A stretch of 64,000 nt of DNA from assembly GCA_038380435.1 (NCBI GenBank), contig JAWZYU010000005.1, positions 40,446,001 through 40,510,000 of the forward strand, in the 5' to 3' direction. Below the pieces are notes generated by a model, which did not search any database, was not told where the DNA came from, and worked only from the letters and a program-made list of their open reading frames with translations. This DNA comes from Ryuthela nishihirai. Lineage: Eukaryota > Arthropoda > Arachnida > Araneae > Heptathelidae. Of the stretch, positions 34,964-44,489 are shown piece by piece (the stretch's first letter is position 1; the number at the start of each line of letters is the position of its first letter). The translations under genes were made by a program, and so were the position numbers.

Positions 34964-35567
34964 GTAAGTTGTGTAAAAAATAATAATATAATTTGGGAGT
35001 TTCTGAAATGATTAATGCTGTGCTCTTTATATACATGTAGTGGCAGATAGCTATAGAGTAGTCACCTGGGTTCAGTTCTAAAGGTAGCAAAGACGGAATC
35101 AAATTTGTCCCAGTTTTGACATCAAAATCATAAACAAAATAAAAATTTGTCCTCTCTGTTTAAATGTTTTGAAACATAAAGTAGTACCATTATACATAGT
35201 ATTGATAAGGGAATAACCTAATATATGACTTAACTCACTAATGACTTATTTCTGCAGGATGTCAGTGGAAATAGTGTGTGTTGTAGAAGGTAGGTGCATA
35301 TGGGTGGTGGGGTGTCACATGTCTGGAGAACTACCTTGGGTCCAAAGCATGCTTGATCTATCCTTGTCTATATATCTCTATCAAGTTATGAACACAGAAG
35401 CAAATACACTCATAGTTCATAGCACAGTTTCTGCTCCAGTAAAATATAATTTGCAATGTCATTCACAGAGTAATTCAGGAAGTGTTATAGGTGAAACAGT
35501 ATGTCAGAAAAATGTATATTAAATGCTTATAAATGATAGTTATATATAAATGAAAGGAGAACTGGCT

Positions 35568-36376
35568 GACAGGGTGTCCCTATATTGTGATTAATTGGGA
35601 TAAAAAAAAAGGTCTCAGTAAGTGAATTTCACATTTGGTGAACAATGGGGACCAGTTTTTTTAAGCAAATTTATGTAAATTGTAGCTTTGAATTCCTATT
35701 ATAATGATATACAGATTGTGATTTATTGAAGAATACCTAAACAAATGTGTTCATGACCTCTTTTTCAAGAAATATGCATTCTAAAATAAACACAATTGTA
35801 AATTACAATTTGATAAAAAAACTTGGAAATTGAACAAAAATTTAATGAAAAGTGTCTTTTTTTATTGGAAATTTGCTCAAAAAAAAATTGCACTTATAAA
35901 CACAACTATCCATTGTCTTTTAATAAAAAAGCCTGAAAATTATAGTAACAAAAATTTAAATGAAATGTTTTCTTTGGCAGCCTGTTCAAAAAACAACGGC
36001 ATCTATGGAATCATAGTTCATTAACTCGATGAACAGGAAAAAATTTTGATGCCTGATGTGGAGGGTACAGATTCCTGACATTCTTCTGAAAGTGGAGAGG
36101 GGGGAGTAATATTCTTCTTAAAGAAGTAATCAATTTTGGTCTGTTTCATTTTCATTATCTCATTCAGAATAAATGAATATGGCACATTATGATAGTCAGT
36201 TCCTAAACAAGCCTTGAAAGCTCTATCATGGTGAAGTTTCACTTGTTTGAACTGTTTTTTTTTCATGTGGCTCTGAAAATGATAGCCAAGTCAGATTTGA
36301 AAGTTTTTTTTTATGTGTTCCAAAGAGAAATCACAGTAATGCTAATGTCATGGTAAGCGAAGAACCACTGTACAGG
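35568..36376 (-). mobile_element. pogo/Tigger-like remnant
   Basis: Left end CAGGGTGTCCCTATATTGTG followed by GATTAATTGGGATAAAAAAA and AGTAAGTGAATTTCACATTT resembles Tigger TIR and subterminal sequence; the right end, reverse-complemented, is CAGTGGTTCTTCGCTTACCA. A minus-strand ORF from 36266 (MKKKQFKQVKLHHDRAFKAC to the KQTKIDYFFKK tail) looks like the C terminus of a pogo/Tigger transposase, whose end often has a TxIxxFF-like motif. The catalytic domain is missing, so it is non-autonomous. Confidence 0.5.
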
Positions 36377-36439
36377 AACAGCTTCCAATTTGTACCAGAT
36401 TGATCCAATCTCTAGTCTCCCTCCCAACTGCTGTTTTTA

Positions 36440-36680
36440 TGGATGTGAACTTCTGTCCAGTCATCAGTTGTGGATAATCCTATTTGACATGATGTATCAA
36501 CTGCATTCCAGGTGACATTATTTTCCTCAGGCCTTTGACATAATGTCATAACTCCATTTGCTAATCTAAAGTTCTATGTGGCCAAACTAATGCAGCCTTT
36601 CCCTACACAAGATGTTGCTCAAAGGTGGTTGGTGATTCCTTAATCTAGCCTTGTTATTTACACAGAGTTGCAAACCTTAC
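36440..36680 (-). repeat. RTE LINE 3' fragment, very old (copy H)
   Basis: Diverged match to the last 250 bases of the RTE ORF (TTGACATGATGTATCAACTG, GCATTCCAGGTGACATTATT, TGGCCAAACTAATGCAGCCT, GATGTTGCTCAAAGGTGGTT). No GAT tail is left. Confidence 0.55.
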
Positions 36681-36837
36681 ATGATGAAAATTAGGAATAT
36701 TTTATTCTCAGAAGAATTAAAATTTGTAGCAGTCATGGGCACTTACACAAACTAATAAATTCCAGTGTTTAGCACAATTTCTACAATATGTTGATTAATA
36801 TCAATATTTGTTGAACTAAAGACAAATGATTCACTTG

Positions 36838-37371
36838 TGAATAAATATCATAATATTTCGACACTGGCTGGGATCATCATCGAAAGAGGTTGCAGCTCTG
36901 TAGAACTTCCTTTTGTATTAGTGGATATCAGATTTTGGGTAAGAGCATTCCTTGTAAATTGTTCATGGTACTGTTTTTGACTATATTAGTAATCCTTCTG
37001 CTTTTCATATGATTGATTTTTTTTTTCTTTTGTAATTATTTATTGTGTCCCAGTCTATTTTATGATTAGTTTTTGCTATGTGTCTGTTCAGTCATGTCGT
37101 ATTTTGTTTGCTATTTATTGCAGCTTTGTGTTCTTTTATTTGTGTTTCTATAGTTCTCCAATGTAAGGTTTTTTTTACATTCACATGTTACTTTGTAAAT
37201 TATCCCATTTTCTCAGTATATATATTTTTTATTGTTATTTGATGTTTGGGCTTGTACTTTTTTATTTTCTTATTTAGATCTGGAATTATTCTTGAATTTT
37301 ATTTATTGCTAACTCTTCGGAGTTTTTGAAAAAGTGCTTTGTAGTAAGGTAGTTTTTTTAGTGAAGTAGTG
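36838..37371 (-). pseudogene. Penelope-like element, 3' part, left arm
   Basis: Minus-strand reading gives the GIY-YIG endonuclease end of a Penelope-like element: VNVKKTLHWRTIETQIKEHK, AAINSKQNT, LNRHIAKTNHKIDWDTINNY and a C-terminal DDDPSQCRN. The GIY-YIG signature is decayed (LHWRTIET for the YIGETGRTLE block). This arm is the inverted partner of 37398-37992. Confidence 0.72.
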
Positions 37372-37397
37372 TTATACTTTTGCTTTATTTCATTTAT

Positions 37398-37992
37398 TAA
37401 CCTTACTTCACTAAAAAAGTGCCTTATTACAAAGGACTTTTTGAGAAACTCTAAAGAGTTATCAATAAATACATGAATAGTACCAGACCTAAACAAGTAG
37501 ATAAAAAAGTACAGTGCAAACATCAAACAAGAAAAAAATATATACAGAGAAGGTGGGTACCAGACCTAAACAAGTAGATAAAAAAGTACAGTGCAAACAT
37601 CAAACAAGAAAAAAATATATACAGAGAAGGTGGAATAGTTTACAAAGTAACATGGGAATAAAAAAAGCCTTAAATTGGAGAAACAGGGATAACTCTAGAA
37701 ACAAAAATAAAAGAACATAAAGCTGCAGTAAAAAACAAACAGAATGGAACAGAATTGGACAGACATGTAACTTAAACTAATAATAAATTATACTGGAATG
37801 CAACCATAATAATTAAAATAAAATACTTGTTAATACAGTCAACAATAGCACTGTGAATAATGTACAAGGAATCATTTTACCCAAAATCTGGTATCCACTA
37901 ATTCAAAAGGAAAAAATTTCCAACAGAGCTGCAACCACTTTGAAATACGATCCCAGTCAGGAGGCAAAATATTATGATGTATTTAATAAGAA
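37398..37992 (+). pseudogene. Penelope-like element, 3' part, right arm
   Basis: Plus-strand reading gives VQCKHQTRKKYIQR, ETGITLETKIKEHKAAVKNK, QNGTELDRHVT and TNNKLYWNATII, the GIY-YIG domain tail of a Penelope-like element (typical: GETGRTLETRIKEHK...H..IDW). It aligns with the reverse complement of the left arm over its whole length and carries an exact 77-base tandem duplication. Frames are broken. The reverse transcriptase is not present. Confidence 0.72.
37481..37633 (+). repeat. Two-copy 77-base tandem repeat
   Basis: TACCAGACCTAAACAAGTAG starts at 37481 and again at 37558; the two units agree through AGAGAAGGTGG. They lie in the right Penelope arm only. Confidence 0.9.
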
Positions 37993-38335
37993 TTCAAACA
38001 TACCATTTGGTTAAATTAGTTTAATTATCACCAAAATGCGATTATGTAAGATTTTGCCTATGAACAAGCTACTATAAACTACCTTGTATTTAACTATCTG
38101 TTACCTTATCGGCAACCATAGAAATTCACACATAAGTAAGTTTTGAATATATTCCATGGTTTTTTACACATAAACATTCTTGGGTATTACATGTACTTTT
38201 TGTATAGTGTAATTTATTAATGGTAGTGTTTGCCACTTTTTTAGTTCTTAACATAGAATAATAGTAAGAACAGGTCATAACATAAAGTAACTACAGTACT
38301 CTATATTTAACTATTGTTTGCCACATCAGCAAATA

Positions 38336-38600
38336 TCATCATCATCATTCTCAAGCTGCCTTGGGCTACAGAGGTCCAACCAGGCCATGCAATTTAGTTC
38401 TCCAAGCATATCTTGTCCTAAGCCACATCTGGTGCATCTGGCCACTGCACACCAATCCTAACAAGGTCTTGTTCGACATTGTCTGCCCACTGCATCCTAG
38501 GTCACCCCCTCTTTCTGAAGCCTTTGGGCACACTATTCATAACCCTATTCACCAATCTATAATTATCCATACAGGCAACATGGCCAAACCAACAGGAGTC
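38336..38600 (-). mobile_element. RTE LINE, 5'-truncated copy D
   Basis: Minus strand. Starts at the (ATC)n tail 38336-38348 and carries the last 250 bases of the RTE ORF (LVGPP end region, GRPRM block) up to AACATGGCCAAACCAACAGG. It stops where the I-like LINE begins. 5' truncation at an arbitrary point is typical for target-primed reverse transcription. Confidence 0.8.
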
Positions 38601-38780
38601 TTCATGGTTAAGGGTTCGCTGTCAGGGTTGAAGAAAAAGCTGATACTCCTCCTGAAATGTCGGTCTGAGAAAAACAAAGTAACAGATTCCTCAGACAACT
38701 CCATGGACATGGACCTCCCTCAGTTTCCTAAACTGTCACTAGTGATGGTAAAGATTAATAATTGAAAATCGTTGTCTTCC

Positions 38781-38813
38781 ATTATCCAAAGACCTGATAG
38801 GTCTTTGGATAAT
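38781..38813. repeat. Perfect hairpin, 15-base arms, 3-base loop
   Basis: ATTATCCAAAGACCT (38781-38795), loop GAT, AGGTCTTTGGATAAT (38799-38813). Confidence 0.92.
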
Positions 38814-38826
38814 CTTGAGATATAAT

Positions 38827-38878
38827 CATGACAATTCGATTGTAGGGATCTCTATACTCCTACAATCGAATTGTCATG
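38827..38878. repeat. Perfect hairpin, 20-base arms, 12-base loop
   Basis: CATGACAATTCGATTGTAGG (38827-38846) pairs exactly with CCTACAATCGAATTGTCATG (38859-38878). The right arm is ordinary I-like endonuclease sequence (compare CTCCTACAATGGAATTGTTG near 13525), so the left arm is an inverted copy of it. Confidence 0.92.
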
Positions 38879-40379
38879 GATTTCAGAGGAATATAGATGA
38901 TATCATGGTCTGCACATGAGTCCATCTGTATGTGCTTGCAGGAGATGTACTTGCAGCCAGCCAATGATCTTCACAATCCAGTACTTCTCCCTCATTTGCT
39001 GGGACCAGGATGAAGATGGACCAGCTCACAGGGGGGTGTCACCATTCTTGTTTGCAACTATTCTCCATTCCAGGTAATAGCACTCACCACCAACTTAGAG
39101 GCAGTAGCCATTTGCCTCTTTGTGGGTTTTTTATTGACTGTCTGCTTTGTATGTCTACACCCTGGAAGTATCTTCTGGGAAGACCTTGATGACTTCTTCT
39201 TGCAGCTGCCATCACCCTTCAATGGACGCAGTCTGCTTTGCGGCAGTACTGATAGAGTCTACTTTGGAGCAGTACTGACAGCAATGGAAGGAGTAGGGTC
39301 CTAGAGCAATGGCTTCTGGTTCCATCACTCTCCCTGTTGAACTTTGATGATGGTACATGTTTCCACTCCCCCACCCATTCATTGGTCTTTTATCTGCTCC
39401 TCCTCAATCCTTCCACTTTTTACATGGGAGGTTGAGGACAACCCTTATGGAAGTATAACCTCTCCATATTGTATTCCATCTCCCATGGGGGGGGAGGGGG
39501 GGGGGGAGGGGGGGGCTTCCAACCTCTCACACATGTCATGGTGGAGGCTTGATTGGGCTGATTGGAGTGCCTTCAAATCTTTTGTGAGTTTGGTGAACAC
39601 TCGGCCAACCAGGAGCCAATCATTGTTGCATTGGTGGAGATGACAGACTATATCATCTATGCGGCTGCTTTGACCATTTCTCACACCTCCACTAGGTTCC
39701 CATTTCCATGATTTCCAACACTATGGTGGAATCATAAGGCTCAGAATAAAATGAGTGTGTGTGTGGGGGGGGGGGGGGAGGGTGTTGGAGATATCCAACA
39801 TACCCCAACCTTGAAGTATTCAAGCATACTAGGACAAAAGCCCATTTTGTCCAGCCCCAAAGCCAGATTCTCAGGCAAATATATATCTTCTATCACTCAC
39901 ATGACCAGTTCTGAGGTTGTGTGGGATAAAGTCTGGAAGATGGGTGGAAACTAAACATCCCACTCATTATCGATCTTGGAGCACAATGGACAGGCAATTG
40001 CTGACACTCTGGGAGAGTTCTCCATCTCTTCTTCCTCCATCTCATCATCATTGTATGCTTTACACTGACTCTCTTAGCTCACTAAGGCTGTGAGCTCAGT
40101 GAGGCATTGGCTTTACCCTGTTTGTCCAAGTTCCTGCACTCTTTCTGAACCCCCTAGTTTCTGCACCCCTTCCTACACCCCTGAGTTTCTGTCCATGAAA
40201 AGCAAGGCTGAATGCTCTCTGCTGTCCTCCACTCGAATGGCCTGGAGCCTTATAACAAGCCATTCACTGCGAAGGAGCCTTGCCTTGCTCTGCACTCTTC
40301 TCATGCATCTGCCATTGGGCCAAACAATGTCCATTATGCCATGCTCCAACAACAGGCATAGCTAGTGAACAGACAATAC

Positions 40380-41265
40380 AATGTTGGTATGAAAAATATA
40401 GATTGGGCAACATCAGCCTTCAAAATAAGCCACGTGGCGACCCAAAGAAATGATTGATAACAATTGATTAAATGCTTTAATTGAATCCAACACATACAAA
40501 ACTATTTGAGATGTCACAAGCAAATTAGGTATGCATTATTCAACAGTTCCCTGGCACTTGGAAGCCATTTGAGAAGCAAAGTTCCATAAATGGGTGCTGC
40601 ATTATTAATTAATGGACACTTTTAAGGCATGCCAACTTGAAGTGTGCATTTTCCTTCTCATATCAAACCAAAGGGATCTGTTTTTGCATAGAGTTGTGAT
40701 GAAAAATGGATCCTATATGACAATCATCGACATTCTACTCCACGGCTGGATGTCACGGAAGCATCCTAATCTTCACCCAAAAATGGTTAAGGTGACTGTT
40801 TGGTGGTCTGCAGCAATGTTATCCATCATTCATTCATAAAACCAGGTGAAACAATAAATGCAGAGAAGCATTGTGCAGAACTCCAAAAAGTGCATGACAA
40901 ATTATGCAAGAAGCAGCCTGCATTGGTTAGTAAATATTGTGTCCTACTGCTCCATGACAACACTCGACCTGACATCTCACAAATAATAGTACAGGAACTC
41001 CATCAGTTACAGTATGAGACGTGCTCACTCAGTGTATTCACTAGACCTATTGCCAACTAACTATCACTTCTCCAAGCATCTGGACCACTTCTTAGTGGGG
41101 AAACATTCACAAGGAGATAGCAGTTATAAAAGCCTTTGAAAAATTATTACTTCCAAGTACTCAGATTTGTTTTTTAACCAACGGTATAAATGCATTTGTT
41201 TTGAGGTGGCAGAAGTGTATTGAATATGTTGATGCATATTTTGATTAACTAAAGTTATTTTTAAC
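40380..41265 (+). pseudogene. mariner transposase, decayed
   Basis: Nearly collinear but broken mariner transposase. Blocks: MVKVTVWWSAAM and VIHHSFIKPGETINAEKHCA (40780-40880; typical VWW...GVIHxELLKPGETIxAxxYC), ELQKVHDKLCKKQPALV, VLLLHDNTRPDISQIIVQEL (40945-41005; second Asp kept), then LDLLPTNYHFSKHLDHFL (41045-41095; last Asp in SLDLLP) and LRWQKCIEYVDAYFD (41195-41240). N-terminal helix-turn-helix traces lie from 40440. Several stops and shifts. It interrupts the I-like LINE copy 2. Confidence 0.82.
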
Positions 41266-41269
41266 AAAG

Positions 41270-42880
41270 TTACAGCTATTGAATGTTTTACTAACAGTTC
41301 AGCCATTTCATTTGCAACAGCCTAATATTTTGTATTATGTACTAAATGTGACAAATTAAATGCTCGAGTTTAAATAGTTGCCTGCTTCAATTGCAGATGG
41401 GTAATAGTGCAGAATTTGTAACAAATTTGCTATGTCTCAGACAAGGATGCCAGACTGCCTTGAATCTGCAGGACTGTCCTACAGAAAATCAGTTTGGCTC
41501 ACATACCCCACAAGTTCAAATGTCCTGTGAAATTCATTCCTATTGTCAGCATTAGCTCTTTTATAATGAGCTAAAATGTATGTGTGTGTATATGTTTTTG
41601 CTATACAAATCTTTGCTGCTCAATCTGACTCCATGTACTGTGTATGGCATATTAAATGGCAGGACCTAAATAGTAGCTTGGATTCAAGTTGTTGCTGGAT
41701 GGAAGAAAATTGAAAATGTAGCCCTGCACTACTATTTGAACATTTACAATACATTATGTGCTTTGTTAGCTTAGACTAGCATGATCATCATCCAGTCATC
41801 TTCTAATAGTCCTGAATCTAGGGGGGATGCCCCTCCTGCGACCACCATTTGAGAATGTTAATAAGGGTAATAAAGGCAAAAATTATTAAACTTATGTATA
41901 TTTCATGCATTTTTCAAGAAAATTTTAAAGGTTGCTAAAATTTTAAAGGTTGAAGGGTCTTGGGCCCCCCTTTTACATTTTTGGCTCAATTTAATTTTTT
42001 GAGCCATCCACTCATCCCCTTCTTTTTTTCTATATCCAGGCCTGTCTCATAACATACTATAATTGGATGCAGTAGTTTATTGAGATTTTAACCTTTTTAT
42101 CGTTGTTGTATGTTTTTCCATAAGTGTTGTAAAATTTGAATAAATGAAAATCGCTGGGCAAAGCCTGTGGTTACTTAGGTTGCATTAAGATTTCTGATTA
42201 TAATTCCTTAATTTATTCAGTGTCATTCATTCTGCATGAGTTCAAATTTTGCCATGCAGTAGGAATATGTCTTTTTAGTTTAATAAAGAGGATTGTTTTA
42301 TGATTAAAATCTAACCTAAGTGATCCAGTTGTTCTCGTTAGAGTTCTGCTGTAGAGATTTGATTCAGATACAGTAATTCGAAATGAAATACCTTTCATTT
42401 TACACCAGATGTAAGTATTATCTTCGTAGGTGTAAATAATCTTTTTGGGTAAGATATTGTAATTTGAACTTAAGCCAATCATTGCTCTTTAACTAAGAAC
42501 CCATTTCTGGTTGTAATTCGATCCAAATATGTCTCACAAACATACTGTGCATGCAGATGGATAATTATTGCATATGGTTATTCTCTGAAAGTTAATATGG
42601 ATCCCAAATACCACATTTGAGACGTGCATCAGTTTATCATTCTGTTTCCACAATCTTGTGTGTTGTTTTATGTTTTTAATGTTTCTCCTAGCAATAATTG
42701 GAAGTTTGATTCCACCAAAGGTCATGAAACAAATGACATGACATTCTTTCCAACACTATCTGTTAGTATCTATATTTCCTAATATCTTCTGTAATATTGG
42801 TTGTTTTCAAGTAATTTTTTTTTTATTTTTGTAATGTAATGTAAAAATAAAAGTGTTTATTATTATTTTTTATTTTCAAG
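41270..42880. other. Intron 3 stretch without recognised features
   Basis: AT-rich intronic sequence before the last LETMD1-like exon. Short open frames only, no domain, box or inverted repeat recognised. Confidence 0.35.
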
Positions 42881-42960
42881 GTACCAGTTTATCATTGCTG
42901 TTGCACAGTCCAATACTGTTGGCATACAACTACTCAAGTAATTGGGTGCTTATACATTGA
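42881..42960 (+). CDS. LETMD1: LETMD1-like gene, terminal coding exon and stop
   Basis: Last coding exon, following acceptor tattttcaag. The first two bases (GT) complete the serine codon left by the previous exon, then the frame reads TSLSLLLHSPILLAYNYSS and ends NWVLIH, stop TGA at 42958-42960. The SLLLHxPILLAYN..NW end is the C terminus I associate with LETMD1 proteins and is the strongest single identifier in the window. Together the four exons give about 138 codons, which would be the C-terminal third or so of a LETMD1-sized protein. The phase match across a 7.9-kb intron full of repeats supports one real gene. Confidence 0.93.
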
Positions 42961-43061
42961 AATGCATTTTTGTCATGACGATAAAAATCTTCATATTTAT
43001 ATTAATATGGAAAATTTAATATCATCAGATGCATTGTACATAAGTAAGTTATTGTAAAACT

Positions 43062-43067
43062 AATAAA
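43062..43067 (+). terminator. Polyadenylation signal of the LETMD1-like gene
   Basis: AATAAA lies 102 bases after the stop codon, in a T-rich 3' UTR, followed by TTATTTATTG. It is the first canonical hexamer after the stop. The cleavage site would be near 43080-43095. Position is seen; use is inferred. Confidence 0.6.
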
Positions 43068-43589
43068 GTATTATTTATTGTTACGTTTATAAAGTTTTTT
43101 TCCATGTTGCTATAGCTTATAAATGAAAGTCACAGTATTATGTGATTACATATCAAGAGACCCTACTAAACATAGTTTTTGATGTGCATCAATTTATAGT
43201 TGGCAAGTTATAGCCCTTTTTTGTTTATGTCACAAAAAATTTTAGCTGCATCATTTTCTAGATGGTTAATGCAGCTGCAATATTCCATCAGCGGTGGTGC
43301 CACATCTGCTACTGCTGCCATGGTAGTGTTGCAAAATGGAAAAATATTGGTATAAAAGTTAATGCGACTTTATATAATTCATACAAATTATATGTTGAAG
43401 CTAAAAGTTAGCCTATCTGAAGTTGAAAATGTATGAAGAAGAAAGTGGATACTGTTCAGCAGACTCTGGACAGCATTTTTTCTCTTCCAAACCCCAGCAG
43501 GATGCTAAGTTGGCAGCTGAAACGTTGTCTCTTTTGTCAGAGTAAAGACCTAACTTTCCAAGGGCATCAGCTCCTTAACCATAACATGC

Positions 43590-44140
43590 AAATGCAGAAC
43601 TCATGAAATAGCAAGCTGAAAAAAAAAATGGTTATGCAGTGAGTGGGATTTGAACCCATGTCTCCTGGAAATGTGGGGGCGAGTGTGGCTCAGTTGGTAG
43701 TGCGCCAGGCTCGTAATCTGTAGTTCCCAGGTTCGAGTCCCAGCTGGGTCAGCGTTGAGATTTATCTCCGCAAAATTCCCCGCCCTGCCCACGGTCAGTA
43801 GGGGACACCAATGGGCTTGGAAATGCCGCCATCCATCGGATGGGACGTTAATCCGTGGCCCCGTGTGCGGGAGAGCCATACCCTTTGCTCGTTAAAGAAC
43901 ACACTGGATGGCCTTGACGGGAGGCTACCATCTGTCTCCCAACAGCTGTTCCAGTGGGTCCCCTCCCCCAACCTTCTCTGAGCCTTCGGGGTCCATGTGA
44001 CCTGGCCATTTAGCCCATGGTGTGCAAAAAAGTGCCGTTCAGAGGTAAAACAACCCAAATCCTGGAAACATGCCAGTTATGCTAACCATAACCCATCATC
44101 GGAACATTTTTTCTTCAGTTGATGTGACATTATAACCTTT
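43590..44140 (-). repeat. SINE-2 copy, split by a SINE-1
   Basis: Minus-strand tRNA-like repeat. Its two halves, 43590-43666 and 44051-44140, match the uninterrupted copy at 44305-44480: GAACTCATGAAATAGCAAGC, AGTGAGTGGGATTTGAACCC (B box on the minus strand) and, on the far side, TGGAAACATGCCAGTTATGC (A-box region) and TTCTTCAGTTGATGTGACAT. The SINE-1 at 43667 inserted at TCCTGGAAA. Confidence 0.78.
43664..44060 (+). repeat. SINE-1, full length (reference copy)
   Basis: tRNA-derived SINE of about 390 bases: A box GTGGCTCAGTTGGTAGTGCG, B box GGTTCGAGTCCCA (43733-43745), then a unique body with TGGGACGTTAATCCGTGGCC, ACACTGGATGGCCTTGACGG, CAACAGCTGTTCCAGTGGGT, TGACCTGGCCATTTAGCCCA and an end AGAGGTAAAACAACCCAA. 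Target duplication TCCTGGAAA lies on both sides (43651-43659 region and 44062-44070 region). Pol III transcription from the internal boxes and mobilisation by a LINE are family knowledge; its partner LINE is not evident, since the tail does not match the RTE here. Confidence 0.88.
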
Positions 44141-44304
44141 CCGTTTTTTTTTTGTTTCATTTGCACAGTGGCACCATCTATCTGGGAAGTGGACAACGTG
44201 TTGTGATATAGAGTGGGAATTTAATATTTGCCACTCACACTCATGATGTTAAATCAATAATTAAGCAGTAAAGAATCACAGGATGTGTCCTGTAGACATA
44301 AAAA

Positions 44305-44480
44305 AAAAATACCCCCTCAAGCAGCTGCTTGCCACATAGAACTCATGGAATAACAAGCTGAAAAAAATTGGTTTTGCTGTGAGTGGGATTTGAACTCATG
44401 TTTTCTGGAAACATGGCAGTTATGCTAACCACTACACTATCATAGGCTAATGTTTTTTCTTTAGCTGATGTGACATATAA
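44305..44480 (-). repeat. SINE-2, intact tRNA-derived copy
   Basis: On the minus strand: ATAGTGTAGTGGTTAGCATA (A box, Glu/Asp-tRNA-like), CTGCCATGTTTCCAGAAAAC, B box GAGTTCAAATCCCACTC, then CAGCTTGTTATTCCATGAGT and the tail TGTGGCAAGCAGCTGCTTGA followed by GGGGGTATT and a T run. The tail is shared with 8511-8690. The tRNA cloverleaf is degenerate and the shared flanks show it is a SINE, not a tRNA gene. Confidence 0.7.
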
Positions 44481-44489
44481 ACTAAAGAT

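Larger units (their letters stand above)
38605..40365 (+). mobile_element. I-like LINE, decayed copy 2
   Basis: Same family as 13385-15010. ORF1 end at 38605-38720 (KGSLSGLKKKLILL, DSSDNSMDMDLPQF), then endonuclease sequence with CAGGAGATGTACTTGCAGCC (38940), the linker with WWRLDWADWSAFKSF (39540-39580), and the start of the RT (NGLEPYNKPFTAKE, 40235-40280; AIGPNNVHYAML, 40310-40345), where a mariner follows. An 85-base stretch of RNase H (LYTDSLSSL, near 40055-40130) stands out of order before the RT. Two foldback hairpins lie at its endonuclease start. Inactive. Confidence 0.75.

Noticed and set aside
35241..35522. 94-codon ORF as a further LETMD1 exon
   Set aside because: It does not continue the NVD|S codon, has no family similarity, and the exon at 42881 fits the phase and the protein C terminus.
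37120..37640. CRISPR-like or satellite array
   Set aside because: Only two units of 77 bases occur and they lie in a Penelope-derived arm; no spacer-repeat pattern.
39487..39515. G-rich run as a quadruplex regulatory site
   Set aside because: It is inside a decayed LINE, is partly homopolymeric, and may include sequencing error; nothing supports function.
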